A DNA stretch of 22,221 bases, from the NCBI GenBank assembly GCA_905193145.1, contig CAJJNP010000038.1, positions 1 through 22,221 of the forward strand, read 5' to 3'. Below are positions 15,834 through 22,221 of this stretch, one piece after another. How positions within the stretch are numbered: position 1 is the first letter of the stretch; every line of letters starts with the position of its first letter. This DNA is from an uncultured Odoribacter sp. (GTDB lineage: Bacteria; Bacteroidota; Bacteroidia; Bacteroidales; Marinifilaceae). The notes under the pieces were generated by a model that did no database searches, was not told the DNA's origin, and worked only from the letters and a program-made list of their open reading frames with translations. Made by a program: the position numbers and the translations under genes.

Positions 15834-18800
15834 ATGTGGAGTGCCCGTATAATCCTAATTCTTTTGCTTTTTTGCAGTCGAGTAGCTGCTTTTGATGTTT
15901 TAAATATCAGTACTATCACAGATCGCAACGGTTTGTCACAGAATACAATTAGATGTATGATGCAGGACAGTCATGGGTTTATGTGGATGGGAACAATTAA
16001 TGGCTTGAATCGTTATAACGGAAAGGATTTTGTTGTGATACAGCCGGGAATTGCCACCTCTCAATCATCACCGGATAGTAGAATTCGCAGTATTACCGAA
16101 GATAAACATGGCTATATTTGGATACGTACTTTCTCAAATACTCTTTTCTGCTATGATATGAAATTGGAAAAAATTGTTGATTATGATCCGCAGAATACTA
16201 CTAAGATTTTTAGCCAAATAATGGTTACTTCTAATGGTGATGTGTGGATGTGGGGAGATAAAGGATGTTGTCGTGTGAGCCACATAGATGGAGAACTGGT
16301 TTCTTGGAGACCGACAGAGAAGAAATTGCGGGATAAGTCGGTGACATTTATCTTTGAAGATTCGGATCGTAGAGTTTGGATAGGAGCTGATAAAGAATTG
16401 TTCATGGTAGCTCATGATAAGGTGAATACAATGTTGGAGGGAACAACATTTTGGGGCGCACAGGAATTAGATGATTTGTATTTTATAGCTGGAGATCGTA
16501 TTCTGATTTTTGATAATTTGCGGAAATATTTCTTGCCTGCTATTTTATTTGTTCCTACACAAACGGAACCTGCGAGACATGCCCGCTCATGTGTGTTAAA
16601 TGACGGATTGGTTATGATTGCTACAAATGAACGTATGTTTGTATTTGATACTATTAATAAAACATGGGTTTCCCCAGAAAGATTCTTTCAGGGGACAAGT
16701 CCGCGTAATGCGAACTTCTATATTGATAATAAGGGGCACATTTGGGTATATAATATGTCGGGAGTGCTATGGAGACATCATACTGATAATACGTTTGAGC
16801 CTTTGACATTGATTCCTGCTGATGTCCTTTCATTAATAAATCAGGAACGTTTCCAGATATATCATGACTCAAGGGATATTATCTGGATAACTACATTTGG
16901 TAATGGTCTATTTGCCGTTGATGAGAATACGGGAAAAAAATACCATTATACTGCCGATAAAGATTTATCCACTAATTACTTACTCTGTATAACTGAGGAT
17001 ACTTCTGGAGAAGTTTGGGTAGGTACAGAGTTGGGAGGAGTGAATAAGATCTCTTTAACCAATTATCCTTTTGATATATTTTATCCAACTCCTGGTGGTA
17101 ATGCTGATAGGGATAATGCTGTTCGTTTAATTTATCAGGATGTAGAGGGAAGATATTGGTTTGGTACGCGTGATGGAAATTTGCAAGTTTGTGATTCTAC
17201 TTTACATCAGTTATATAAGCATCGTATTACAGGTGGTTTACCCTTTACAATTGCTGAAGATACTCTTGGTTATAAATGGTTGGGAACAAAAGGAGGGGGA
17301 TTATTAATTCTATCTCCTCAAGGAGACAGGATAATAAAAGAATATACGCTAAATGATCAGACCAGGCAATCATCTTCGAGCAATAATATCTTTACCATAA
17401 TGCGCGATAGTAAAAATCGTATGTGGCTAGCAACTTTTGGTGGGGGGCTGCATCTTGCGGAAGGTTCCCGGGAACAGTTGAGGTTCAAGCAATTCAGTTT
17501 TGATAATAGACATCAGAATATGATGCGTTCTATTATTCAAGATAAGACAGGGATTGTATGGATAGGAACCAATGATGGAGTTATTGTTTTTGATCCGGAT
17601 GGATTGATAGAGGATCAACAGAATTTTAAGGTTTTGCATTTGTATGCTGAAGATCAACAATCTTTGGGGCACAATGAGGTTAAGGTTGTCTTTGAAGATA
17701 GTAAAGGGCGTATTTGGTTAGGAGCTACCGGAGGAGGACTTAATTTGTTAGTGAAAGGGGAATCATTAGAACAATCTACTTTTGAACATTATGGGGCAGA
17801 TGACGGTTTATCCAATGAAACGATTCAAGCTATTTTGGAAGATGAAGAAGGGTTTATTTGGGTAAGTACGGAGAGTGGTATCTCGAAATTTAATTTAAAT
17901 ACTAAGCGTTTTGAGAATTTTATATTCTCAAACAACCGCCATGCTGCTATATTTAATGAGCTGTCTTGTTGGAAAAAAAAGAATGGAGAATTGATGTTTG
18001 GCAGTTATAACGGAGTATATACATTTAATCCATCCGGTATTACATTTGATACATATGCTCCAAAAGTGGCAATTACCGGTTTCTTGATTAATGGAAATCC
18101 TGTGACACCGGAAAGCCTGGATTCTCCTTTGACTGAGAGTATTATCAATACCCGGAAGGTGGTTCTGGCATATAATCAGAATTCCTTTAATTTGGAATGT
18201 ACGATGCTGAACTTCCATGCTCCCGAGCTTAATCAATATATTTATTATTTAGACGGATATGAGTCTAATTGGAATAGATCATCACGTAATAATGTAGCTG
18301 CATATAGAAATGTTCCTCCAGGAAAGTATCTTTTCAAAGTGAAAGGATGCAATAGTTTCGGAGTTTGGAGTGATCAGGAAACAACTTTGGAGATTATAAT
18401 TCTTCCACCTTGGTGGGAGTCTACTGAAGCTATTCTTTTGTATATTGTCCTTGGGATAATCATCATTTATTTTACATCGAGGCTTGTTCTCAAGATGCAT
18501 CGTCTGAATATGGCAGTGGAGGTCGAGAAACAATTGACCGAGTATAAATTGCGTTTTTTTACGAATATATCCCATGAGTTTCGTACTCCGTTGACGATTA
18601 TTCGTGGGGCGATTGAGGATTTGGTTAATCAAAGAGATCTGCCTTCTTCTGTAAGTAAACAGTTGAGTCTGCTTTCAAAAAGCTCGGGGCGCTTGCTCCG
18701 ATTGGTAGATCAGTTATTGGAATTTCGTCGTTTACAGAATAATAAGATGGAACTAAAACTTGAGCGAACAGATACGAAACGCTTCTTTTATGATATTTAT

Positions 18801-20147
18801 CTGACGTTTAAGGATATGGCTGCCAGGAAGCAAATAGAATACCTGTTTGAATCTAATAAACCTGTACAGACTATGCTACTTGATAGGAGTAAAATGGATA
18901 AGATTGCTTATAATCTTTTGTCCAATGCTTTTAAGAATACTCCAGTAGGGGGTAAGATTGTGATGAAACTTGACTTTTCAGTGGTAAATGACACCTTTAC
19001 GATGAGTGTTTCGGATAATGGTCCGGGAGTGTCTGTTGATAAGCAAAAAATGTTGTTCGTACGTTTTGAACAGATTCATTATGCATCGGAGGGAACTGGT
19101 GTCGGATTACATTTGACCGCGGAATTGGCTAAGGTACATAAAGGACAGGTAACTTATGTGGATTCGCTGTTGGGAGGTGCTTGCTTCTCACTTACTATCC
19201 CGATGTCGGATGAAAATTATGACCCTGCCGACATTATAGAGACTATAAAGGAAGATAAAGAAATTGCGATGACGGAACTGACTACTGATATATCTATTTC
19301 AGAGGAACGTGCGGCAGAAATTCTAGGAACATCGGTAAATAAACCTTTTAAAGAATATAAAGTGATGGTGATTGATGATGACGATGATGTCCGTAACCTT
19401 ATTGAAGCTCAACTTGGGAAGTATTTTACTGTGTCGACGGCTTCTAACGGAGTAGAGGGACTTGAAAAGTTAATAGGGGAACAGCCGGATATTGTGGTTT
19501 GTGATGTGATGATGCCAGAGATGGATGGGTTGGAATTTACAAAGCGTTTAAAGGCCAATTTCAACATTAGTCATATTCCTGTAATCTTATTAACGGCTTA
19601 TTCATCTGAGGAACATCAGTTGAAAGGTATTCAAGCCGGAGCGGATTCTTATATAACGAAGCCTTTTAGTATGAAATATTTATTGGCTCGTATTGTGAAA
19701 TTGGTTGAACAACGTGAGAAATTACAACGAAAATTTGCTACTGAGCCGGGTACGTTACAGCCGCTGATAAGTGCCACTGACAGGGATAAAGCGTTTTTGG
19801 ATAAAGTAAATGCCATCGTAGAGAAGAATATGGGTGATGCTGAGTTCAAACTTGAATCGTATACTTCGGCATTGAATATCGGACGTACTACGTTTTATAA
19901 CAAGCTAAGAGGTATTGTAGGTTGCTCTCCTAATGAGTACGTGCGAGTACTTAGAATGAAGAAGGCTGCAGAACTGTTGCTAACGACCGAAATGAATGTA
20001 TCAGAAATTGGTTTTCAGGTAGGTATTAATGACCCCTTTTATTTTAGTAAGTGTTTCAAGAATTCATTTAGTAAATCTCCTTCTCAATACAGGAAAAGTG
20101 CAGGGAAGGTTGATACCGAGGAAAATATGAACGGAGAACTTTCTTGA
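15834..20147 (+). CDS. Hybrid two-component system regulator (HTCS): sensor, kinase, receiver and AraC-type DNA-binding domains in one protein
   Basis: The product (1437 residues) is the PUL sensor-regulator. The start at 15834 is chosen because it opens directly into a signal peptide (ILILLLF core, cleavage near Ala19); an in-frame ATG at 15774 would add 20 residues that spoil it. Periplasmic part: two beta propellers built of Reg_prop repeats (motifs such as GFMWMGTINGLNRYNG, GYIWIRT, KGRIWLGATGGGLN), then a Y_Y_Y domain (about 785-855). A transmembrane helix lies near 862-882. Cytoplasmic part: HisKA with FFTNISHEFRTPLT (phospho-acceptor His914), HATPase with N1031, DNGPGVS and GTGVGL near 1087, receiver starting near 1176 with phospho-acceptor Asp1224 in VVCDVMMPEMDG, and a C-terminal AraC helix-turn-helix (about 1325-1425, EYVRVLRMKKAAELL). 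All key residues are intact. It is expected to bind an RG-I oligosaccharide and activate the locus. Confidence 0.97.
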   Translation: MWSARIILILLLFCSRVAAFDVLNISTITDRNGLSQNTIRCMMQDSHGFMWMGTINGLNRYNGKDFVVIQPGIATSQSSPDSRIRSITEDKHGYIWIRTFSNTLFCYDMKLEKIVDYDPQNTTKIFSQIMVTSNGDVWMWGDKGCCRVSHIDGELVSWRPTEKKLRDKSVTFIFEDSDRRVWIGADKELFMVAHDKVNTMLEGTTFWGAQELDDLYFIAGDRILIFDNLRKYFLPAILFVPTQTEPARHARSCVLNDGLVMIATNERMFVFDTINKTWVSPERFFQGTSPRNANFYIDNKGHIWVYNMSGVLWRHHTDNTFEPLTLIPADVLSLINQERFQIYHDSRDIIWITTFGNGLFAVDENTGKKYHYTADKDLSTNYLLCITEDTSGEVWVGTELGGVNKISLTNYPFDIFYPTPGGNADRDNAVRLIYQDVEGRYWFGTRDGNLQVCDSTLHQLYKHRITGGLPFTIAEDTLGYKWLGTKGGGLLILSPQGDRIIKEYTLNDQTRQSSSSNNIFTIMRDSKNRMWLATFGGGLHLAEGSREQLRFKQFSFDNRHQNMMRSIIQDKTGIVWIGTNDGVIVFDPDGLIEDQQNFKVLHLYAEDQQSLGHNEVKVVFEDSKGRIWLGATGGGLNLLVKGESLEQSTFEHYGADDGLSNETIQAILEDEEGFIWVSTESGISKFNLNTKRFENFIFSNNRHAAIFNELSCWKKKNGELMFGSYNGVYTFNPSGITFDTYAPKVAITGFLINGNPVTPESLDSPLTESIINTRKVVLAYNQNSFNLECTMLNFHAPELNQYIYYLDGYESNWNRSSRNNVAAYRNVPPGKYLFKVKGCNSFGVWSDQETTLEIIILPPWWESTEAILLYIVLGIIIIYFTSRLVLKMHRLNMAVEVEKQLTEYKLRFFTNISHEFRTPLTIIRGAIEDLVNQRDLPSSVSKQLSLLSKSSGRLLRLVDQLLEFRRLQNNKMELKLERTDTKRFFYDIYLTFKDMAARKQIEYLFESNKPVQTMLLDRSKMDKIAYNLLSNAFKNTPVGGKIVMKLDFSVVNDTFTMSVSDNGPGVSVDKQKMLFVRFEQIHYASEGTGVGLHLTAELAKVHKGQVTYVDSLLGGACFSLTIPMSDENYDPADIIETIKEDKEIAMTELTTDISISEERAAEILGTSVNKPFKEYKVMVIDDDDDVRNLIEAQLGKYFTVSTASNGVEGLEKLIGEQPDIVVCDVMMPEMDGLEFTKRLKANFNISHIPVILLTAYSSEEHQLKGIQAGADSYITKPFSMKYLLARIVKLVEQREKLQRKFATEPGTLQPLISATDRDKAFLDKVNAIVEKNMGDAEFKLESYTSALNIGRTTFYNKLRGIVGCSPNEYVRVLRMKKAAELLLTTEMNVSEIGFQVGINDPFYFSKCFKNSFSKSPSQYRKSAGKVDTEENMNGELS

Positions 20148-20223
20148 ATATCCATGGACGACCGAAGCTGGCACGGCCAATCATCACTGCATCTACTCCA
20201 TAGCAGTCAAAACACTCTTTGTA
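20143..20223 (-). pseudogene. Remnant of a DusB-like tRNA-dihydrouridine synthase gene
   Basis: Read on the minus strand, 27 codons without a stop encode YKECFDCYGVDAVMIGRASF followed by GRPWIFK. This matches the conserved FMN-phosphate-binding end of the dihydrouridine synthase TIM barrel, where the family has a GxDGxMIGRxxxGxPWIF pattern. Upstream on that strand the frame breaks (a stop and an apparent frameshift near 20230-20245), and no start or remaining domain is seen, so only a fragment survives. Its last codons overlap the end of the HTCS gene on the opposite strand. It most likely marks an old junction where the PUL was joined next to, or into, a dus gene. Confidence 0.75.
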
Positions 20224-20302
20224 GCTGGAGACAGATTAGTATCCTCAGGCATTATAGGTGAATCTTTATTAGTAAGGATATGATACACAGTGGCTTATGT
20301 GT

Positions 20303-20326
20303 GGCGTTCATTTATTAATGAACGCC
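20303..20326. other. Perfect 10-bp hairpin downstream of the HTCS gene
   Basis: GGCGTTCATT (20303-20312) and AATGAACGCC (20317-20326) are exact reverse complements around a TATT loop. No T-run follows on either strand, so it is not a classical intrinsic terminator. It sits 16 bases before the promoter of the small lipoprotein gene and could end HTCS transcripts or act in regulation. Confidence 0.5.
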
Positions 20327-20341
20327 TGTAGTCTCTTAGGA

Positions 20342-20373
20342 CTTGACAAAGGCTTTTTTATGTTGTATATTTG
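20342..20373 (+). promoter_or_regulatory. Bacteroides-type promoter for the small lipoprotein gene
   Basis: CTTG at 20342-20345 and TATATTTG at 20366-20373 are separated by 20 bases. This matches the -33 TTTG and -7 TAnnTTTG elements with the normal 19-21 spacer. The start would fall near 20380, giving a leader of about 35 bases rich in A before the ATG at 20416. Confidence 0.7.
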
Positions 20374-20415
20374 TAGATGTGAAACATAAAACAACGAATA
20401 AAAAACTAAAAACGA

Positions 20416-20637
20416 ATGAAACGATTCTTATCTTTTGCCGTACTCGCTGTGATGTACTTCCCCGGATGTACAACTAGTAAAAATGCAGTGCGTTGTCTGA
20501 GCCGATGGATTAAAGACTGCAACCCGTTGGTCAAAGAACTTATACCAACAGGTTACTTGCCGTATAATCATCGGTATCTGACTGCAAAACAGTATAAGAT
20601 TATAACAAAACATCTAGGAGATCCTTATGAGGATTAG
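20416..20637 (+). CDS. Small predicted lipoprotein, 73 residues, function unknown
   Basis: I do not recognise a named family. The first 17 residues form a lipoprotein signal (hydrophobic FAVLAVMYF, then PG before Cys18), so the mature chain is about 56 residues starting CTTSKNAV. It is basic and aromatic in the middle (LSRWIKDCNPLVKELIP, then GYLPYNHRYLTAKQYK) and ends in an acidic DPYED. No transmembrane segment follows, so it would be a lipid-anchored periplasmic or surface peptide. A good promoter stands 43 bases upstream and a clear terminator follows, so it forms its own transcription unit and looks like a real gene although it lies among decayed sequences. The neighbours give no guide to function. 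Confidence 0.6.
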   Translation: MKRFLSFAVLAVMYFPGCTTSKNAVRCLSRWIKDCNPLVKELIPTGYLPYNHRYLTAKQYKIITKHLGDPYED

Positions 20638-20663
20638 GGTATAAGTAACCCGCCAATGGGCTT

Positions 20664-20701
20664 GAGGCTGCAAACTTCTAGGAGTTTTGCAGCCTTTTTT
20701 G
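20664..20701 (+). terminator. Intrinsic terminator of the small lipoprotein gene
   Basis: GGCTGCAAA (20666-20674) pairs with TTTGCAGCC (20686-20694), with further partial pairing inside, and six T residues follow at once (20695-20700). It lies 29 bases after the stop codon and is a textbook rho-independent form. Confidence 0.85.
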
Positions 20702-21049
20702 TTGTATATATTCGATTGCTTTCTATGGAAAAGGGAAGTTAGAGTTTATAATAAACTCGGATACCGTTTATAATAAACGGTGCAAGAATTTATTAGAAAC
20801 GTTGACGGGGATTTGATATAAAAGATCAGCTTTTTTCTGTGTAAGGGGATGTTTCTGACTTGAATTTTGTTTTGTTACACATGTGAAGTGGTAAAATAAT
20901 GTTATATAAATAATATGTACTTTCTTAGTTGGTACACTTTATCGGGCTGATGCAAATCTAATACGGGAAAGTGCGTATTGTGGAATATAGTATTCAATTT
21001 GTGTATTGATAAGATGATAAATAGTGAATAACATGATATTTAAACTAAA
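20702..21049. other. Gene-free stretch between the lipoprotein terminator and the ATPase pseudogene
   Basis: No open frame with coding character was seen on either strand. Apart from the two tandem palindromes at 20742-20781 (listed separately) I see only AT-rich sequence and short chance symmetries such as CACATGTG near 20879. Confidence 0.5.
20742..20781. repeat. Two tandem palindromes sharing the core GTTTATAATAAAC
   Basis: The first palindrome (20742-20758) has arms GAGTTTA and TAAACTC. The second (20763-20781) has arms ACCGTTTA and TAAACGGT. Both centre on TAA and share the identical 13-base core (20744-20756 and 20766-20778), 22 bases apart, about two helical turns. The flanking bases differ between copies, but in each they still pair. 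The form fits two operator sites for a dimeric regulator, or two small hairpins; which protein would bind is unknown. Confidence 0.65.
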
Positions 21050-21497
21050 ATGTATAACAAACTGTTTGTTTGGAAACGATAGGCGGCAGGCACTTAGGCA
21101 CTTCTAATAGAAGGTGCCCGGTGGATAGGTAAATCCACTCTTGTGGAAGAGTTCACAAAGAATGAATACCGAAGCTATCTTTTGATGGATTTCAATAAGG
21201 TAAGTGACTCGGTTGGGACTCTCGCTGAATGAAGACAGGACTTATGTGAAGTACTATATGGGTGATACCGGGCTACTTATCCTAAAATGTAAAACTTTTC
21301 CAATAGAGGTAAAATCGAATGACAAGTATACCATTTGTTCGCTTATCAGGTTCAACGAGAGTTTTTATCAGCGCATAGGAGAATGCTATGTGATTCATCC
21401 TAGGAACCTATGCGTAAAGGAAGGGATAGTGTGTCTGCCTATATGGCCTCCTGTTTGTGATACACTTCAAAAACACAAATTAACTCCTGTGGAATAG
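21050..21497 (+). pseudogene. Decayed AAA ATPase gene of the DUF4143 type
   Basis: From the ATG at 21050 the frame reads MYNKLFVWKR, then TAG (21080), AAGT, TAG (21095), then ALLIEGARWIGKSTLVEEFT and on to LLMDFNKV, with a TGA at 21230. This is the N-terminus of a DUF4143-family ATPase, with the Walker A motif still visible (GARxxGKST). In another frame, 21204-21497 encodes the family's C-terminal end: LSLNEDRTYVKYYMGDTGLL followed directly by PIEVKSNDKYT and GECYVIHPRNL. Intact members have about 400 residues or more; here about 150 codons remain. The Walker B and sensor region and a piece before the PIEVKS nuclease-like motif have been deleted. Two stops, a frame change and at least two deletions make this a dead gene. 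The 98-codon open stretch at the 3' end should not be annotated as an intact protein. Confidence 0.87.
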
Positions 21498-21506
21498 AAA
21501 ATAAAC

Positions 21507-21554
21507 CGGATGAATCTGTTCTGCAAATGCGGACTGAAACAGGAGTCCCATCCG
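21507..21554. other. Imperfect nested inverted repeat after the ATPase pseudogene
   Basis: CGGATG (21507-21512) pairs with CATCCG (21549-21554), and inside it CTGTT (21516-21520) pairs with AACAG (21538-21542). The spacing on the two sides is unequal and there is no T-run. It may be the old terminator of the ATPase gene or chance. The rest of 21498-21798 holds only the HU leader and its promoter. Confidence 0.3.
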
Positions 21555-21718
21555 TTGGCAGGTTCAGTATCTTGTTGAACGCTGATTTACAGAAAAAATA
21601 ATTAATTCATATAGAACGCTGTCTAATAGATGTTTATGCCTAAGTAATTGTAAGTTTCAGGTTGTTAAAAGGAGACATAAAAGGGACAAAAGGGGACTGA
21701 GCGGTATCTGCCCTGTTA

Positions 21719-21726
21719 TATCTTTG
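21719..21726 (+). promoter_or_regulatory. Putative -7 promoter box of the HU-like gene
   Basis: TATCTTTG fits TAnnTTTG exactly. The -33 region is poor, with only ACTG at about the right distance. Transcription would start near 21733, leaving a leader of about 65 bases that ends in an AT-rich stretch before the ATG at 21799. Confidence 0.5.
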
Positions 21727-21798
21727 CAGAGTCATTCAAACAAAGAGAATGACAAATAGATAACCTTTATTTTTTTAACCATTTAAACTTTAACAATT

Positions 21799-22221
21799 AT
21801 GGCTTTAGAGTATGTAGTAACAAAACGTGTGTTCGGTTTTGACAAGGACAAAAACGAAAAGTATGTAGCAAAATCGGTTCGTTCCGGTAAGGTGAATTTT
21901 GCAAAGATGTGTCGCAAGGTGAGTCAGCTTTGTGGTGTCCATCGTAAGGTGGTCGATTTGGTGGTCAGCGGTCTGGTAGACAAGATGGCTGAAGATATTG
22001 ACGACGGAAAGAGCGTTCAGTTGGGTGAGTTCGGTATTTTCAGTCCTACTATCCGTGCCAAGAGTGCGGATGAGGAGAAAGATGTTTCGTCCAAGTCAAT
22101 CGTTCAAAGAAAGATTATTTTTTATCCGGGAAAAATCTTTAAGGATACGTTGGAAGATATGAGTATCACCCGTCGTGTGGAGATTGAAACGGATTATACG
22201 GATGGAAGTAGTAACGGTGGT
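21799..22221 (+). CDS. HU-like (HU-HIG type) DNA-binding protein, 3' end outside window
   Basis: The frame is open for 141 codons from ATG 21799 to the last base with no stop, so the gene continues beyond the window. The product begins MALEYVVTKRVFGFDKDKNE and has the fold of the Bacteroidales HU-like family. A helical part follows (VNFAKMCRKVSQLCGVHRKV), then VDLVVSGLVDKMAEDIDDGK, the SVQLGEFGIFSP strand turn conserved in HU proteins, and a long beta-arm region (KSIVQRKIIFYPGKIFK). The end seen, DGSSNGG, is the start of a Gly/Ser-rich tail common in this group. These proteins bind DNA and often stand alone or before an amidase gene at the edges of variable regions. Its promoter-like box is 73 bases upstream. 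It appears unrelated in function to the PUL. Confidence 0.9.
   Translation, partial: MALEYVVTKRVFGFDKDKNEKYVAKSVRSGKVNFAKMCRKVSQLCGVHRKVVDLVVSGLVDKMAEDIDDGKSVQLGEFGIFSPTIRAKSADEEKDVSSKSIVQRKIIFYPGKIFKDTLEDMSITRRVEIETDYTDGSSNGG

Noticed and set aside
18282..18632. Minus-strand open frame of 116 codons inside the HTCS gene
   Set aside because: It lies opposite the conserved Y_Y_Y, membrane and HisKA segments and has no coding traits of its own.
20812..20837. AAAAG-CTTTT inverted repeat with a T-run near 20820-20836 as a terminator
   Set aside because: The stem is only five weak pairs and no gene ends just upstream.
21204..21497. Independent 97-residue protein
   Set aside because: Its sequence is the C-terminal end of a DUF4143 ATPase joined out of frame to a broken N-terminal part, so it belongs to a pseudogene.
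1..22221. CRISPR array, tRNA, rRNA or intact insertion sequence
   Set aside because: No regularly spaced repeats, no cloverleaf or rRNA segments, and no transposase frames or terminal repeats were seen.

Overview
The window looks like Bacteroides DNA (human-gut Bacteroidales). It is AT-rich, has a SusC/SusD pair, a one-protein hybrid two-component regulator, promoter boxes of the TAnnTTTG type, fimbrillin-family lipoproteins and an HU-like DNA-binding protein. Positions 1-20147 are most of a polysaccharide utilization locus (PUL). The predicted substrate is the rhamnogalacturonan-I (RG-I) backbone of pectin, mainly because of a clear family 11 polysaccharide lyase.

Layout. 1-12069 (+): 3' part of a susC-like transporter gene, susD-like, a GH2-family protein, a PL11 rhamnogalacturonan lyase lipoprotein, a second closely related GH2-family protein, and a SASA-type carbohydrate esterase. 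A terminator-like hairpin lies between the first GH2 gene and the lyase gene. 12180-15595 (-): three exported proteins transcribed toward the catabolic operon: a fimbrillin-family lipoprotein, a fimbrillin-family lipoprotein with a C-terminal Lcl/DUF1566-like domain, and a concanavalin/LamG-like secreted protein. 15596-15833: a shared divergent control region with three GTAC-centred half-sites. 15834-20147 (+): the hybrid two-component regulator (HTCS). 20148-21798: gene-poor ground with a dihydrouridine-synthase remnant, a 73-residue lipoprotein with its own promoter and terminator, two tandem palindromes with the same core, and a decayed DUF4143-type ATPase pseudogene. 21799-end (+): the start of an HU-like protein, cut by the window edge.

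How it likely works. SusD and the lyase sit on the cell surface, where the lyase cuts RG-I. SusC imports the oligosaccharides, the esterase removes acetyl groups, and the GH2 proteins act on side-chain sugars or oligosaccharides. The HTCS senses a released oligosaccharide in the periplasm and switches the locus on. Unsaturated glucuronyl hydrolases and rhamnosidases needed for full RG-I breakdown are not in the window.

The most unusual points are: both GH2 proteins lack the Glu of the usual GH2 GNE acid/base motif, and the two paralogues differ at that position; and the divergent fimbrillin/LamG cassette sits inside the PUL next to the sensor.
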